64,000 nucleotides of DNA, taken from Bemisia tabaci. Taxonomy: Eukaryota > Arthropoda > Insecta > Hemiptera > Aleyrodidae. The notes under the pieces are model-generated. The model made no database searches. It saw only the letters and a program-made list of their open reading frames with translations, and was not told the origin of the DNA. The DNA lies in the NCBI RefSeq assembly GCF_918797505.1, contig NC_092794.1, forward strand, positions 310,001 to 374,000, read 5' to 3'. Numbering within the stretch: the stretch's first letter is position 1; every line of letters starts with the position of its first letter. A program made the translations under genes and the position numbers. Shown in pieces: positions 34,132 through 46,608 of this stretch.

Positions 34132-34553
34132 TAGAGTCCCTTTACACCCAGAGTTAAGACAACTCGATTATCGCATCTGAATGGCAGCCGGCCTTGGCTG
34201 GCCACGGAGACACAAACGAGTGCACCCAAACGAACGATACTGAGGGATACGGATAAGGAATCCTGCGATGTCTGTCATCCAAATACGACAACATCAACAA
34301 AATTGATCAATTAAAAAGAAAATGAGATTGGGTTGTGAATTATTTCTTGATCTATTTTCATTTTGGACTGGTGGAAATAACAATAATTTACCCCTCATAA
34401 ACCACAATTAGGTAATATTTTCATTATTTTTGTTCACATTCGAGTCACCGCCATCTTGGTGCACTCGTTTGTGACTCCATGAGCGAGAAACAATCATATA
34501 ATTCAGCCCGACCAAAGGTGAGTTGTCGTAACTCTGGGTATAAAGGGACTCAA
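34132..34553. mobile_element. hAT MITE family A, TSD ATCAGGAT
   Basis: The left end is TAGAGTCCCTTTACACCC and the right end GGTATAAAGGGACTCAA, with the last bases altered from CTCTA. ATCAGGAT flanks both sides (34124-34131 and 34554-34561). Its right two thirds are included in the tandem duplication 34211-36791. Confidence 0.9.
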
Positions 34554-36791
34554 ATCAGGATAAGGCCTTCATGTGTTGAATCTTCAGATTCATTCCCTTT
34601 TTTTTCTAGTTGCCCTTGTTTGGACACAAACGAGTGCACCCAAACGAACGATACTGAGGGATACGGATAAGGAATCCTGCGATGTCTGTCATCCAAATAC
34701 GACAACATCAACAAAATTGATCAATTAAAAATAAAATGAGATTGGTTTGTGAATTATTTCTTGATCTTTTTTCATTTTGGACTGGTGGAAATAACAATAA
34801 TTTACTCTTCATAAACCACAATTAGGTAATATTTTCATTATTTTTGTTCACATTCGACTTTCGAGTCACCGCCATCTTGGTGCACTCGTTTGTGACTCCA
34901 TGAGCGAGAAACAATCATACAGGGTTATTCAAAAGTTACGCACCACTGGCCATAACTTTAGTTCTAATTATGATATCGATTTGCGGTTTGTGGCGTCCTT
35001 CCTCATATCGAGGGGGAAACTTTTTGAGGTACTTTTTAGTTCTTCACCCCCCCCCCCCAGGGGGAGGGGGGGCGGGGGGCAACTCAAAAATTTCAAATGG
35101 CAACCCCCATCATGTGATACATCGTTAGAAAGAGCATGAAAAAAGAAAATTATTGGCGCAAACCGGAAGTCGATCTGACCCCCCTGTCAAAAGTTAGGGG
35201 GGTCCAAAGGTTATTTAGGGGGTCCGTACCTTCATTTTTTAGAGTAGCTTCGGCGGCTCTTGGACATACCGTTTCTCTTTTCAAAGAGTCCTCGAATACT
35301 CCAAGTCTGATACCGAAGTCTTCATATTGCCCCCGGGCCACCACAGCCCCCCCGTATCAAATCCGAGTGGAACTTCTTGCCAATGTTAACGCAAACGTGC
35401 CTGCGACTTTAAAGTGAGTTTTCAAAACTCTTAGCCCCCTGCCCCCCCTCATTTTTGGTTGCAGAGCGGGTAAAAACCGGGAAATTCACTACAAATAATG
35501 CCCGAAACTAATGTCCAACTAGAGGAGGACCCTTGAAACGTTGCGATCAGTCGGAGCATTGAAATACAAGGACTGCCACCCCCTTAAAGTACGGAAACAT
35601 CCAAAACACCCCCGCTGCCCCCCTCATTTTTCGTTGCGGAGCGGGTAAAAACCGGGAAAATCGCCAGAAATGATGCCCCGGTTCTTACCAGCTCTGCAAC
35701 GAAAAAAGAGGGGGGCAGCGGGGGTTTTATGGGTGTTTCCGTCCTTAAAGTGGGCGGCAGTTCCTGTGTTGCAGTTCTCCGACTGAGCGCAACGTTTCAA
35801 GGGTTCTCGTCAAGTTCTACAGTGGTTTCGGGCATCATTTCTGGCGATTTTCCCGGTTTTTACCCGCTCCGCAACGAAAAATGAGTGGGGCAGCGGGGGT
35901 GTTTTGGATGTTTCCGTACTTTAAGGGGGTGGCAGTCCTTGTATTTCAATGCTCCGACTGATCGCAACGTTTCAAGGGTCCTCCTCAAGTTGGACATTAG
36001 TTTCGGGCATTATTTGTAGTGAATTTCCCGGTTTTTACCCGCTCTGCAACCAAAAATGAGGGGGGGCAGGGGGCTAAGAGTTTTGAAAACTCACTTTAAA
36101 GTCGCAGGCTGCGTTTGCGTTAACATTGGCAAGAAGTTCCACTCGGATTTGATGCTAAGTTTGAAGCTCTTCTGTGACATTTCGCATTTTAATGCAATGT
36201 TTCATTGTAACAGGCCCATCCCCCCCTACGGGGGGGCTGTGGTGGCCCGGGGGCAATATGAAGACTTCGGTATCAGACTTGGAGTATTCGAGGACTCTTT
36301 GAAAAGAGAAACGGTATGTCCAAGAGCCGCCGAAGCTACTCTAAAAAATGAAGGTACGGACCCCCTAAATAACCTTTGGACCCCCCTAACTTTTGACAGG
36401 GGGGTCAGATCGACTTTCGGTTTGCGCCAAAAATTTTCTTTTTTCATGCTCTTTCTAACGATGTATCACATGATGGGGGTTGCCATTTGAAATTTTTGAG
36501 TTGCCCCCCGCCCCCCCTCCCCCTGGGGGGGGGGGGGTGAAGAACTAAAAAGTACCTCAAAAAGTTTCCCCCTCGATATGAGGAAGGACGCCACAAACCG
36601 CAAATCGATATCATAATTAGAACTAAAGTTATGGCCAGTGGTGCGTAACTTTTGAATAACCCTGTATAATTCAGCCCGACCAAAGGTGAGTTGTCGTAAC
36701 TCTGGGTATAAGGGACTCAAATCAGGATAAAGCCTTCATGTGTTGAATCTTCAGATTCATTCCCCTTTTTTTCTAGTTGCCCTTGTTTGGA
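34211..36791 (+). repeat. Tandem duplication of about 414 bp spanning half a MITE
   Basis: Unit 1 (34211-34624) begins CACAAACGAGTGCACCC and ends GCCCTTGTTTGGA. Unit 2 (34625-36791) has the same start and end but contains a 1745-bp palindrome. Both include the family-A right end and the CTTCATGTGTTGAATC flank. The join lies at GGA-CACAAACG. Confidence 0.85.
34920..36664. mobile_element. Palindromic element, 1.7 kb, TA target
   Basis: The termini are CAGGGTTATTCAAAAGTTAC and its inverse. TA stands on both sides (34918-34919, 36665-36666), and unit 1 of the surrounding tandem duplication keeps the empty site (AATCATATAATTC). The arms are near-perfect for about 500 bases from each end, and the centre also has inverted repeats around TACCCGCTCTGCAAC. 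TA duplication suggests the Tc1/mariner group or a relative. No transposase found. Confidence 0.88.
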
Positions 36792-36913
36792 TGAAGATCT
36801 GAGGTTTTTTTTTTTTTTTTTTTTTTGATTTATTCTCCAATTTGCGGCTAATATTCCGGCCCGGATGGACATGAAATCCCTGAAAAACTCCTTATTTCCC
36901 CGGAATAAACGCA

Positions 36914-37508
36914 GACCAAAGACATAAAGACGGAGGGCTAAAAGCAAAAAATGAAGCTTCTTTTCAACCACCTCTACGATTGGCTACAGGATTGGCGGCG
37001 AAATCGGGACAAGTTTGAAATTCAAATGTAGGGCGGGAACTAAATAAAATTGCGGAAACAAAGTATTTTAGGTTGATTTTTGCCCGAATTCCGGTACAAA
37101 CTCATATTTTTTTAACGCTAGGTTAGTTTCCGTCCGTCGTCGACCGATTAATTTCATTTGGGAGCAACGTTGATCTAGAACTGTAACGGCCTGTTTGAAC
37201 CTGCAGAACCACCATGAGCAGAAGAAAAACTAACTTTATCTGAGATTACTGCCTGTTACCGAGCAAAAGTAGGTGTATTATGTTAGGACGCAGACCGAAC
37301 TTTCTTAGTATATTCGTTTTAGGAATTTAAAATACGTTTCGAAGAAGAAATGTGCAAAAATCAAGAGGACAAGTTCAAATCAAATTTCCGTTTGCCGCCA
37401 TGGATTCCCGCGCTCATTTACACACTCACACAAGCGCGCAGCGCCGAACCTAGCTTCACTTTTTCCCCGTGCTTTTAGATACGAGCGCTCCGTCTTTATG
37501 TCTTTGGT
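36914..37508. mobile_element. Inverted-repeat element with ACCAAAGACATAAAGACGG ends
   Basis: The left end ACCAAAGACATAAAGACGGAG (36914) and its inverse ending at 37508 are exact over about 20 bases. Sequence beside the left end (CCGGAATAAACG) also occurs near 25850. The 595-bp interior has no recognised gene and no clear duplication. Confidence 0.6.
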
Positions 37509-37540
37509 ACAGCTCCACAGTCCTTGAGCTTTTATGAAAG

Positions 37541-38910
37541 TTAAGGTTAATCTTCAGCTGTAGTTCTGAAAAAATCCGCCACGTCGTGCTGCTAAAATCC
37601 GACTCCGAAATCAGTGATTATTTAAATATCACAATAGATATCTTAAATTCTAAGACTCATAAGTTCTAGCAGCATACGTCTGGAATCCTTAGAAACAAAC
37701 GCGAACTTTGAAAGTTTAATAATAAAAGCTACAATTTGATCCCAGTTTCTCTTAGGGGATATCAGTAAGTGCGAAAGAGACAGCTCATGGTGGGAGAGAG
37801 ATATCTGCAACTGCTGAGAGCGATCAATCGCGATTGGTTGCATCAAGGTCATCATGCTTAACCCTAATTTTTTCTGGGATCAAATTTCAGAGCTTCAGAA
37901 GTTTCTTTTTACGTCGTTTTTAATGTCAATAGGAAGAAGAATATTATGGCTAGAACTTATGACTCTTCGATTTAAACAGAAGTTCCCCTAACTTTCATAA
38001 AAGCTCAAGGACTTACGTGGAGATGTACGGACTCTAATAGCGTGGACCAAAAAATCAAAACACAGCGGTGGCGCCCCCTGCGCGGAGAAATTTCTTACTT
38101 CACGCAGCTGTAGATAAACCTTAAAGGAATTTCTGTGTAGATCGAAGAATCATAAGTTCTAACCATAACATTCTTCTTCCTATTGACACTAAAAACGACG
38201 TGAGAAGTAATTTCTGAACAGAGACAATTTCTGAAGCTCTGTTGTCTTTGCTCTGAAATTTGATCCCAGAAAAAAGTAGGGTTAAGCATGATGACCTTGA
38301 TCCAACCAATCGCGATTAATCGCTCTCAGTAGTTGCAGATATCTCTCTCCCGCCATGAGCTGTCTCTCTCGCACTTACAGATATCCCGTAAGAGAAACTG
38401 GGATCAAGTTATAGCTTTTATTATTAAACTTTCAAATCTCGCGTTTCTTTCTAAGGATTCCAGACGTATGCCGCTAGAACTTATGAGTCTTAGGATTCAA
38501 GATCTCTATTGTAATATTTAAATAGGTAATCACTGATTTCGCATAGAGAAAAAAAGGAGGTGTTTGCATTTCGGGCATCTTGGATTTGTTTGATGACGTA
38601 GGTCGGTACAGCGACTTAAATAATCAATTTTCTCGGAAATGGTGTAATTTTTGGAAAAAAGTCATTCCATAAAAAGTGCTTGAAATTATATCATGAGATG
38701 ATTTAAGCAAAATAATGGGACATTATGGTTCGTTTTTCATACTTCGAATACCGGATTTCGCTGGCCAGGTTGTACCGACCTACGTCACAGGGTAAACAAA
38801 CCCCAAGATGCAAACACCTCCTTTTTCTTCTCTGTGCTGATTTTGGAGTCGGATTTTAGCAGCGCAACGTGGTGGATTTTTTTGGAACTACAGCTGAAGG
38901 TTAACCTTAA
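37541..38910. repeat. Palindrome of about 1.4 kb with nested inverted elements
   Basis: The outer ends TTAAGGTTAATCTTCAGCTG and CAGCTGAAGGTTAACCTTAA are inverse copies. Arms continue through ATCCGACTCCGAAATCAG and the 37640-37960 / 38200-38500 blocks (for example GAGAGAGATATCTGCAACT). A smaller inverted pair around CTCAAGGACTT (37511-38020) overlaps the left arm, and a nested element sits in the right arm at 38541. The right end touches hAT copy C. Confidence 0.75.
38541..38836. mobile_element. Nested TIR element in the right arm of the palindrome
   Basis: The ends are CATAGAGAAAAAAAGGAGG and CCTCCTTTTTCTTCTCTGTG, continuing into inverse copies of GTGTTTGCAT. The flanks CTGATTTC (38533-38540) and CTGATTTT (38837-38844) match in seven of eight bases, fitting a hAT-type duplication. 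The left arm of the host palindrome lacks it and shows the empty site. Confidence 0.75.
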
Positions 38911-38919
38911 CCGGAGAAC

Positions 38920-39358
38920 CAGAGATGGAAAATTTCATGAAATTTATTCGAATGAAATTTCACGCGTGAAATTTCATGAATTTTTCCACGATATTTTATG
39001 CTTGTTGAAACTTTTGCGGATACATTCAGGAGGCTATGAAACGCCTGGAAACAGTGATTCTAAATTTTGAAATTTTTTACCCCACCCCAAGCCTAAAACA
39101 TCCGCGCGTTGCAAATGTTTTCTTTTGGTTTGGAAGTAAGGAGGTTAGGTTGGGGTTCTTCCCTCTAAACTCCCCTTTTTGCCCCCTCTTTGTGTCTGGC
39201 ACCTTCAGTACAGTAGCATAATACCGCAGCATCAACAGAAAAACCATCTGAAACGCTATCAGACCTCCAAAGGTTTAATCAATAATTCTAAAAAAAAATG
39301 AATAAATTTCAACTTTTGTGAAAATTCGAGCCTTATGAAATTTCACTTAGCATATCTG
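38920..39358. mobile_element. hAT element 'CAGAGATGG', copy C, TSD CGGAGAAC
   Basis: It starts CAGAGATGGAAAATTTCATG and ends TTTCACTTAGCATATCTG. CGGAGAAC flanks both sides (38912-38919 and 39359-39366). At 439 bases it is internally deleted relative to copies A and B (about 1240). Confidence 0.88.
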
Positions 39359-39497
39359 CGGAGAACCACTGAAAATCGAGTTCTGAGGGCCAGGCCCGCC
39401 ACAAGGTTGGGGTACTGGGTCCAAGGCCTGAACCTAGTGTTCCCAACCTTGTGGCGGGCCTGGCCCTCAAAACTCAATATTCAGTGGTTCTCCGGAT
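39359..39497. repeat. Hairpin of about 65-base arms with a mini hAT-like core
   Basis: The left arm runs CGGAGAACCACTGAAAATCG, TTCTGAGGGC, then CAGGCCCGCCACAAGG; the right arm is its inverse, ending GTTCTCCGGAT. The core 39391-39462 has ends CAGGCCCGCCAC / GTGGCGGGCCTG of hAT appearance. A related single end is at 62597. Confidence 0.8.
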
Positions 39498-39679
39498 CAT
39501 GGGCGTAGCTAGGGGGGGTCTTGGGGGGGGGGGGGGGGGTTGCCCCCCACCCAGAAATCTCGTGCCCCCCCCCCCCCTAGAAAAACGAGATCCTCCATTC
39601 CTCACCCCCCCCTCGTTCTTTTCACCACGAGAGGTGGTCCCATGGCCCCCCCTAGAAAAATTTCCTAGCTACGCCCCTG
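39498..39679. mobile_element. hAT-type MITE 182 bp, TSD CTCCGGAT
   Basis: The left end is CATGGGCGTAGCTAGG and the right end CCTAGCTACGCCCCTG. CTCCGGAT flanks both sides (39490-39497, 39680-39687). The interior is G and C runs. Confidence 0.9.
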
Positions 39680-40157
39680 CTCCGGATAGAGATAGTGGAC
39701 GGGTGGTCTGGAACTCCGGTAAGTGATAAAAAGACCAGGTTTGTCATGGACTGTGACGTAGCGAGCGTGCCGGATCCGTTCCCACGTCATGTGACAATTT
39801 TGAATGGGCCGGTTCCAAAAACAGCTTTTTTTGAGTTTGTGAGGTCTTTTCAAGCTGTTTTGGTAACACCATCGATATTTTTGTGAAAGATGCCGGTAGA
39901 ATCAGTTCTCAATTCACTAATTCCCGCACCTCGCAACAGGCCCATTACGGCTTAGTATGTGGGTGGATTTCAGCTACCTAATGGGATAAAATATGGGAAA
40001 GACGTGTACCTAACTGGTTGCTCAAAACTTTCAATTGTAATATTTTCTCTTGATGTTTGGTTTTTGGCGTAGAAGCAGGTCACACCAACCACGAAAAAAT
40101 TCCTCAGGAGATTTGAATAACTCTAAACCTTTTTTTCAACGTGCTAAACAGAGAAAA

Positions 40158-40786
40158 TGTCAGTTTGGTGACGTGTAACTCGGAGGTAGGTAGTCAGTGT
40201 ATCAAATTGTTATATAAATAAACCAGGACCTTTTGCGAGCTTTGCCTAATTTTTTTAAGTCTTGAATGAATATTGTTAGTTATAATATGCATTGAAACAC
40301 CAGACAACTATCTGATTTAATTTAATTTGAGACTTGAAGCAAGTAACTCAATATTACCTATGTCAGTTTGGTGACGCTATGTGTTTTAGTTTGTGGCCAC
40401 TCAAGAGATAGTGCTTGTGTGCGGATTAAGGCATGACTGAGTGCGGAATAGGAGAACAAACAGACGTGTACTTGATAAATCCACATATTTCTTCCAATTT
40501 CAGCATTATCTCAGTTTTTTCCATGGTTTTTGGAGTGTCTCACTTGCCTACTCAATGTCAGTTTGGTGATGCTGTTTTCCATCAAAACTTTTGGTGAAAT
40601 TTGCAAGGAATATGTGAGCAAATATTTTTTTCTCACATTTACAGGTGGCCTCTTGACCTAACCTCAATAATTCGTTTGATTTTGTTATTGTAAATTGGCA
40701 GGAAAAATTAATAACAGCAAAATATCAGGTTTGGTGACGTCACCAAACCTGACACGTCCAAAGCAAACTGACATGTCAGGCTTGGT
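40158..40786. promoter_or_regulatory. Cluster of TGTCAGTTTGGTGACG motifs ending in a CRE-core palindrome
   Basis: TGTCAGTTTGGTGACG occurs at 40158 and 40361, with one change (GATG) at 40556. A variant TCAGGTTTGGTGAC at 40725 continues into its own inverse to make a perfect 28-base palindrome (40725-40752) whose centre is TGACGTCA. A degraded inverted pair follows (CTGACATGTCAG, 40768-40779). TGACGTCA is the known CREB/ATF site. The regulatory role is only a suggestion; the motifs could be remnants of a repeat. Confidence 0.5.
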
Positions 40787-41362
40787 AAAGAAAAATAATC
40801 GTAGAAATATTGCGGTGCACGTGAGTAAATCCTATAGTATGGAGCTCTAAGATAACAGAAAAGTAGTTCTCAGCTTGATATGGCCAAATCACTTTTCAAC
40901 TTTTTTCAGGACCATTTTCTCCCTTTAGCTGTAATCCACCCATATCTAAGCGTCTAAGGGCGCGGGGGGGGGGGGGGGGCTTGCAAATGTTTTGATCCAA
41001 AAATAATTGAACAACTACCTTGAAGAATTATTCACTAAGTGTGAATTTGGACGCACAAAATTAGGGCTCTGGCCGATTTTCGTCAAACCTAAAAAGTACG
41101 GTAGAATCGGTTGAAAACGCATGAATTGAATACGCTATCTTTTACAAAACCACAAGGTGCAACCTCAAAAAATTTGTTTCAGAGAAAACCCTAAGGAAGG
41201 CAACAAAGTTGTGCTAATACGCAACTTTCCGCGCTAGTGCGTTTTGCTTCTAGACGAAAGTTTCCCTTGGCCCCATCTCCCCCTCTTTGTCTCAAAAATA
41301 GGAGCAAAACAATATAGGAGGAAAATTATCAGCTTCCAAAGTCTTTAGAAAAGATCTTCTCC

Positions 41363-43832
41363 CACGGTGCGCTTGAACTCACTTTAAATGCGACTTGAAT
41401 GTACATCAAAAATTCAAAGTGGAGGTTGTAGTGGGGTACTCCCTGATGGGTTTTTGGGCAATTTCGAAAAAGGTTGTCGGAGCTCCTCGAAAAATAATCG
41501 CATTTTTGTGGTTCTTTTGGGGTAAAATAGCAAAATTGACCTTGGGGCGACAAATTAAACCCCCTCTCCCTCATCCTTGCCCTGACCGATCTGAATTTTT
41601 AGTATTTTTTCACCTGGTATAAGATGTGACTTTTCTGAAATTTTCATGCCCATACACAATTTTTTGCCCCCGCGGCAGCGTTGCCAAGTTGCGAACTCCA
41701 AAATGTCGAATTTGATGATAAAATGAAGGTTTCGAAGTGAGATTTCCATTCAATTTCAAAAATTCAAATCGCAGGTTGTAGTAGGGTACTGTCTGATGGG
41801 TTTTTGGCCAATTTCGAAATGGAGTGTAAGAGATTTTTGAAAAATAATCGCATTTTTGTGGTTTTTAAGGGTAAAATAGCACACTGGGCACGGGGCGGCA
41901 AATTAAACCTCTTCTCTCTCATCCTTGCCGTGACCGATCTGAACTTTTAGTATGTATTAACCTCGTATAAGATGTGACTTTTCTGAAATTTTCATGCCCG
42001 TACAAAAATTTTTGCCCCCGCGGCAGCGTTGCCAAGTTGTGGACTCAAAAAGATCGAATTTGATGATAAAATGAAGGTTTCGAGGTGTGATTTCCTCCAA
42101 AATTTCACGAAAAATGTGCAATCTGAGAGTTTTTGACAAGGAAAAGCACATTTGAACAATATAGAGTTGCCAGCTTCACGATTTAAAATTCGTCAAAATG
42201 ATCCGAATCGCGTTGCAACCTCAAGGTCTGGATTTTTATTTCGTTCAGAATTGGTCATTACAGTTCTTCTGTACTCTATGCATTTAGGTACCATGAAAAT
42301 GATGCCATTACTCACTTGATGGGTGCAGCTAACTCAACAAGAGAGGCCGGATAAAGCGAAGATTCGGGGAAAAGCGAGTGGTTTGGGTTGACAGAAAGTT
42401 CTTAAATCTATTCCATCAACAGAAAGTAGAATTTGAGAACATTCTCCATCCCTCAAACCTTAGCCCTGCTGCTGTCATACTTTGAACATTCTATCTAAAA
42501 TCTTGCCCTCCCCCAATTTTTTACCAAAAACATGAAAAATTAAAACATAAATAAAATGAGTGGAAAACGACGATTCAAAAAAGTTTGAAAGTCCCCGAAT
42601 TCAACCTCCTCTTACAGCGTATTAGATAGTTCGAATCCAGAAAATTACCTCCAACAACTTAAAGAATCAAAAATTTGCAAAACATCACAATTATTTTGAG
42701 TTCTATTGAAATAAATTCCTTCACAACAAAAGTAGACTAGACAACGAAATGAAAGATGTTTTGTAAATTTTGTGTCATGTAAAGAGAACTATCTGTAAAC
42801 CCGAACCACTCGCTTTTCCCCGAATCTTCGCTTTATCCGGCCTCTCTTGTTGAGTTAGCTGCACCCATCAAGTGAGTAATGGCATCATTTTCATGGTACC
42901 TAAATGCATAGAGTACAGAAGAACTGTAATGACCAATTCTGAACGAAATAAAAATCCAGACCTTGAGGTTGCAACGCGATTCGGATCATTTTGACGAATT
43001 TTAAATCGTGAAGCTGGCAACGCTGCAACTCTATATTGTTCAAATGTGCTTTTCCTTGTCAAAAACTCTCAGATTGCACATTTTTCGTGAAATTTTGGAG
43101 GAAATCACACCTCGAAACCTTCATTTTATCATCAAATTCGATCTTTTTGAGTCCACAACTTGGCAACGCTGCCGCGGGGGCAAAAATTTTTGTACGGGCA
43201 TGAAAATTTCAGAAAAGTCACATCTTATACGAGGTTAATACATACTAAAAGTTCAGATCGGTCACGGCAAGGATGAGAGAGAAGAGGTTTAATTTGCCGC
43301 CCCGTGCCCAGTGTGCTATTTTACCCTTAAAAACCACAAAAATGCGATTATTTTTCAAAAATCTCTTACACTCTATTTCGAAATTGGCCAAAAACCCATC
43401 AGACAGTACCCTACTACAACCTGCGATTTGAATTTTTGAAATTGAATGGAAATCTCACTTCGAAACCTTCATTTTATCATCAAATTCGACATTTTGGAGT
43501 TCGCAACTTGGCAACGCTGCCGCGGGGGCAAAAAATTGTGTATGGGCATGAAAATTTCAGAAAAGTCACATCTTATACCAGGTGAAAAAATACTAAAAAT
43601 TCAGATCGGTCAGGGCAAGGATGAAGGAGAGGGGGTTTAATTTGTCGCCCCAAGGTCAATTTTGCTATTTTACCCCAAAAGAACCACAAAAATGCGATTA
43701 TTTTTCGAGGAGCTCCGACAACCTTTTTCGAAATTGCCCAAAAACCCATCAGGGAGTACCCCACTACAACCTCCAACTTGAATTTTTGATGTACATTCAA
43801 GTCGCATTTAAAGTGAGTTCGAGCGCACCGTG
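41363..43832. mobile_element. Palindromic element, 2.5 kb, 1-kb arms
   Basis: The ends are CACGGTGCGC and GCGCACCGTG, and the arms match almost perfectly to about 42395 and 42799 (GAGAGGCCGGATAAAGCG). CTCC stands on both sides (41359-41362, 43833-43836), a possible 4-bp duplication. Within each arm a block of about 360 bases (GATCTGAATTTTTAG, TTTTTGCCCCCGCGGCAGCG) is duplicated in tandem. The loop is about 400 bases. No protein domain seen. Confidence 0.82.
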
Positions 43833-45142
43833 CTCCAATCCAAATACCTTACATTTTTTTGTGGTTACGAAAGCCGCAATAAAAAATGAAGGTGACAAAA
43901 TTTTAGGAGTTTCAAATTTTCTTCCGTAAGAATCATAAAAGCAGTTAATTTCTTTAACTGCAGCAGATTTGAAAGATCCTCAGTCGTACGACTTTAATAA
44001 CAAGTGTTGAAGAGCAAACGCTTCCCCACAGTTTCTAACCGAGCTGCACACAAAGATATTTACAAACTCACAAAATAATGAGCGTTTAGGTTCATTTATT
44101 GGCTGCTTTGAAAACGCCCAAAAAGCAAGTTATCGGGATTGTTCAGTAGGGCTTTCGGGAAGAGTTTATGAGTATTGAATACTTTTTATTTCTTAGATTT
44201 CGTTTTAATAATATTTTGCCTAAAACCGATTACATAATACCATATTCAAAATTCCCTGCCCCAGGTATTCTGAATTATTTTAAAAAATTTTAACAGGAGA
44301 AATAGGTGGACAAGAAGCAAAAATCTTAGAAATAATAAATAAAAATTGTTTACTCTTACATCAACATGATTTCTAAAGAAAGGAAGTGCTGACATCATTA
44401 AAAAAGATGATGATTTAAATTGTAAAATTAGAATAATGAGATCTCTAACAGGGAGTGATTACAACATTCAATTCATCTTGAATCTGCAAAATGAATGTTT
44501 TTCGGGCTGACGAGAACCTGTGCAGAGCTGACTGAGAGAGTAAGAGTGTAAATACCAAAGATTATGATGGTAAAGGAGGTACCCTTCCTAAGGAGTCATC
44601 AGTCATCATCAAATGAAACTTTAGTGAGAGATATGCCAGGCCTTTTTGCCCACCATCTCAAGCGAAACATTAGTTTTAATGCTTAAAAAGTAAAACAAAC
44701 GTAGATGTGAGGACCAAAACATGCTAGTGTAATAGCAGTTGTGGATAAAGCGGCGCCTTTCATCCGATTGATTGTATTCACCATGTTTATTTATTATGAC
44801 ATACGCTCCTGACCTTGTAGACCAAAATATAATAGAGTTCAAGTGTCACACTGATCATGATGATCTGGTAAGTCAATGGTCATCAGGGAACTGATACTAG
44901 GTTCTCATTTGGTATCATTTAGTTACAAAGATATTTATTGATCCTTGGCCTCATAACAGATTAGTTTCGGAAATCCTAGACACGCAGGGAGTGGTTTGTT
45001 GTGCTAACTATGATACTCCCTACTTGTGAGGAATGAGCTTGTTTAATAATGTTTAATCATTGCGTTTTTTGAAAAGCAGGGAGTGAACTTAATTCAAAGG
45101 AATTTTCCTCGATATTTTGGAAAGATATTAAGCGACGATGAG
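43833..45142. other. No gene recognised
   Basis: AT-rich sequence between two inverted-repeat elements. The frame at 44621-44842 (minus) has no known domain or clear splice ends. Confidence 0.5.
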
Positions 45143-45442
45143 CGAGTTCAAAGTTGTGTGATATAAGTTTTCATTTAAACGCGCATCGGCGAGAGAGGCT
45201 AGATGGTGCACGTAGGGATCCGTCCAGCCGCGGTTGCGTCACGCCTGTATGATCCTTCATGCACGATCCGTGCTCCATATAGCCCTATCAACGCACGCAC
45301 GCCCACACGGCGTATGGATCGTACGAGAGGGATGACACGGGCGAGACGCAACCGCGACCGGACCAATCTCTGTGCACGCCATCTTACCTTTCTCGCCGAT
45401 ACTCATTTAAATGAAAACTAAAATCTAGAAACTTTGAACTCG
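45143..45442. mobile_element. Inverted-repeat MITE, 300 bp
   Basis: The ends CGAGTTCAAAG and CTTTGAACTCG are inverse, and the arms share TTTTCATTTAAA, ATCGGCGAGA and GCGGTTGCGT. The GC-rich loop contrasts with its AT-rich flanks. A frame at 45203-45421 lies within it and is not a gene. No duplication is evident. Confidence 0.75.
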
Positions 45443-46608
45443 TATTTTCGTGACTTGATGTTGTTAAAAAAAACCTAGGGAAACTCCTGTGAACTACGTT
45501 CATTCTTTACTTTTCAAAAATGCAAGAATTAAAATAACTGAACAAGCTCATTAGACTTAATAACTGATTCTTACATAAGAATTACTCAATTCAAGGCGCA
45601 GCGAGAGGTGAAAACGATCTGCAAAAAAAATCTAATTTTCTCACTAACCGGTTGATCAAGAATGTTAACAAACTCAACATTTGAAACTGAGAATAAGAAG
45701 ATGAAAAACTAATTCTACATTTTCTGATCTTCCAGCACTCTCCGAGAAAAAGTTGGGAAACTGCTGTGCCATTCACTGGAGCACCACCAGGTAGGCGTAC
45801 TGCAATAGAGGGCTATTGCAGTAAAGTTGAGTTTTCAAGCAATCTTTGGGCCGATTTCACAGGCTTCAGCTTCTTTTGAAGCTGAAAGTATGCCTGACAA
45901 GTCTCTTTTCTCAGAATTAGTTCATCACTCTTTCTCCAGAAGATACCAAAGAGGGCGCTTCTCTACACAGATGTACCTTGCTTGAATGCAATTTTAATTT
46001 AATCACTCACTCCTAACTTTTGTCACCAAGAAACTTTATGTATAGCTGATTTCATAATAAAAATGGCTCTTAAGATTACAATTCAACACTTCTCTATCCT
46101 CCTGGCAAAGAGATCATTTTGAAATTTTAAAATATGTTTACAAAAATTCTGCGAACTAAAATCCTGTCCAGTACATCAAATCACTAATACACAAAATTTG
46201 ATTAATAAATAGCTTGCATCTCGGAATTTTCACTAATGACACACAAGAGACATTCAAACCATTTGAAGATCGAATTTCTTTTATGATACTTGACATTGCA
46301 GAATTTTCTGTAAGCAATAATTGTTTTCAAAAAAAAAAAAAAAATAAGATTTTATAAAAAATGAGCCACTGATCAAAATTCTTGACACTCTCAATGGAAT
46401 TTTACTATTTCTAAAAAACAATATTTCATGCAGAAAGGATGGAGAACGCTTCACTGAGTAGTTTAACCAAGATCATACTGTTATGGTATCATTCGAAATG
46501 AAACCGATTTTGTTTTTGTAGTTCAAAACATACTTTGAAGCAATACCACTAGAATAAAAAAAATTGTTCAGGGAAAACAAGAGTGCAACCTTTAATTGAC
46601 AAGGAAAT
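45443..46608. other. No gene seen; 3' flank of the SR-rich gene
   Basis: AT-rich DNA with an A run at 46329-46344. It should contain the transcript end of the gene whose stop codon is at 46614. Confidence 0.5.

Noticed and set aside
35136..36490. Several 79-144 residue frames in mirrored pairs
   Set aside because: They lie in the arms of the palindrome 34920-36664 and have no domain; the pairs are inverse copies of the same DNA.
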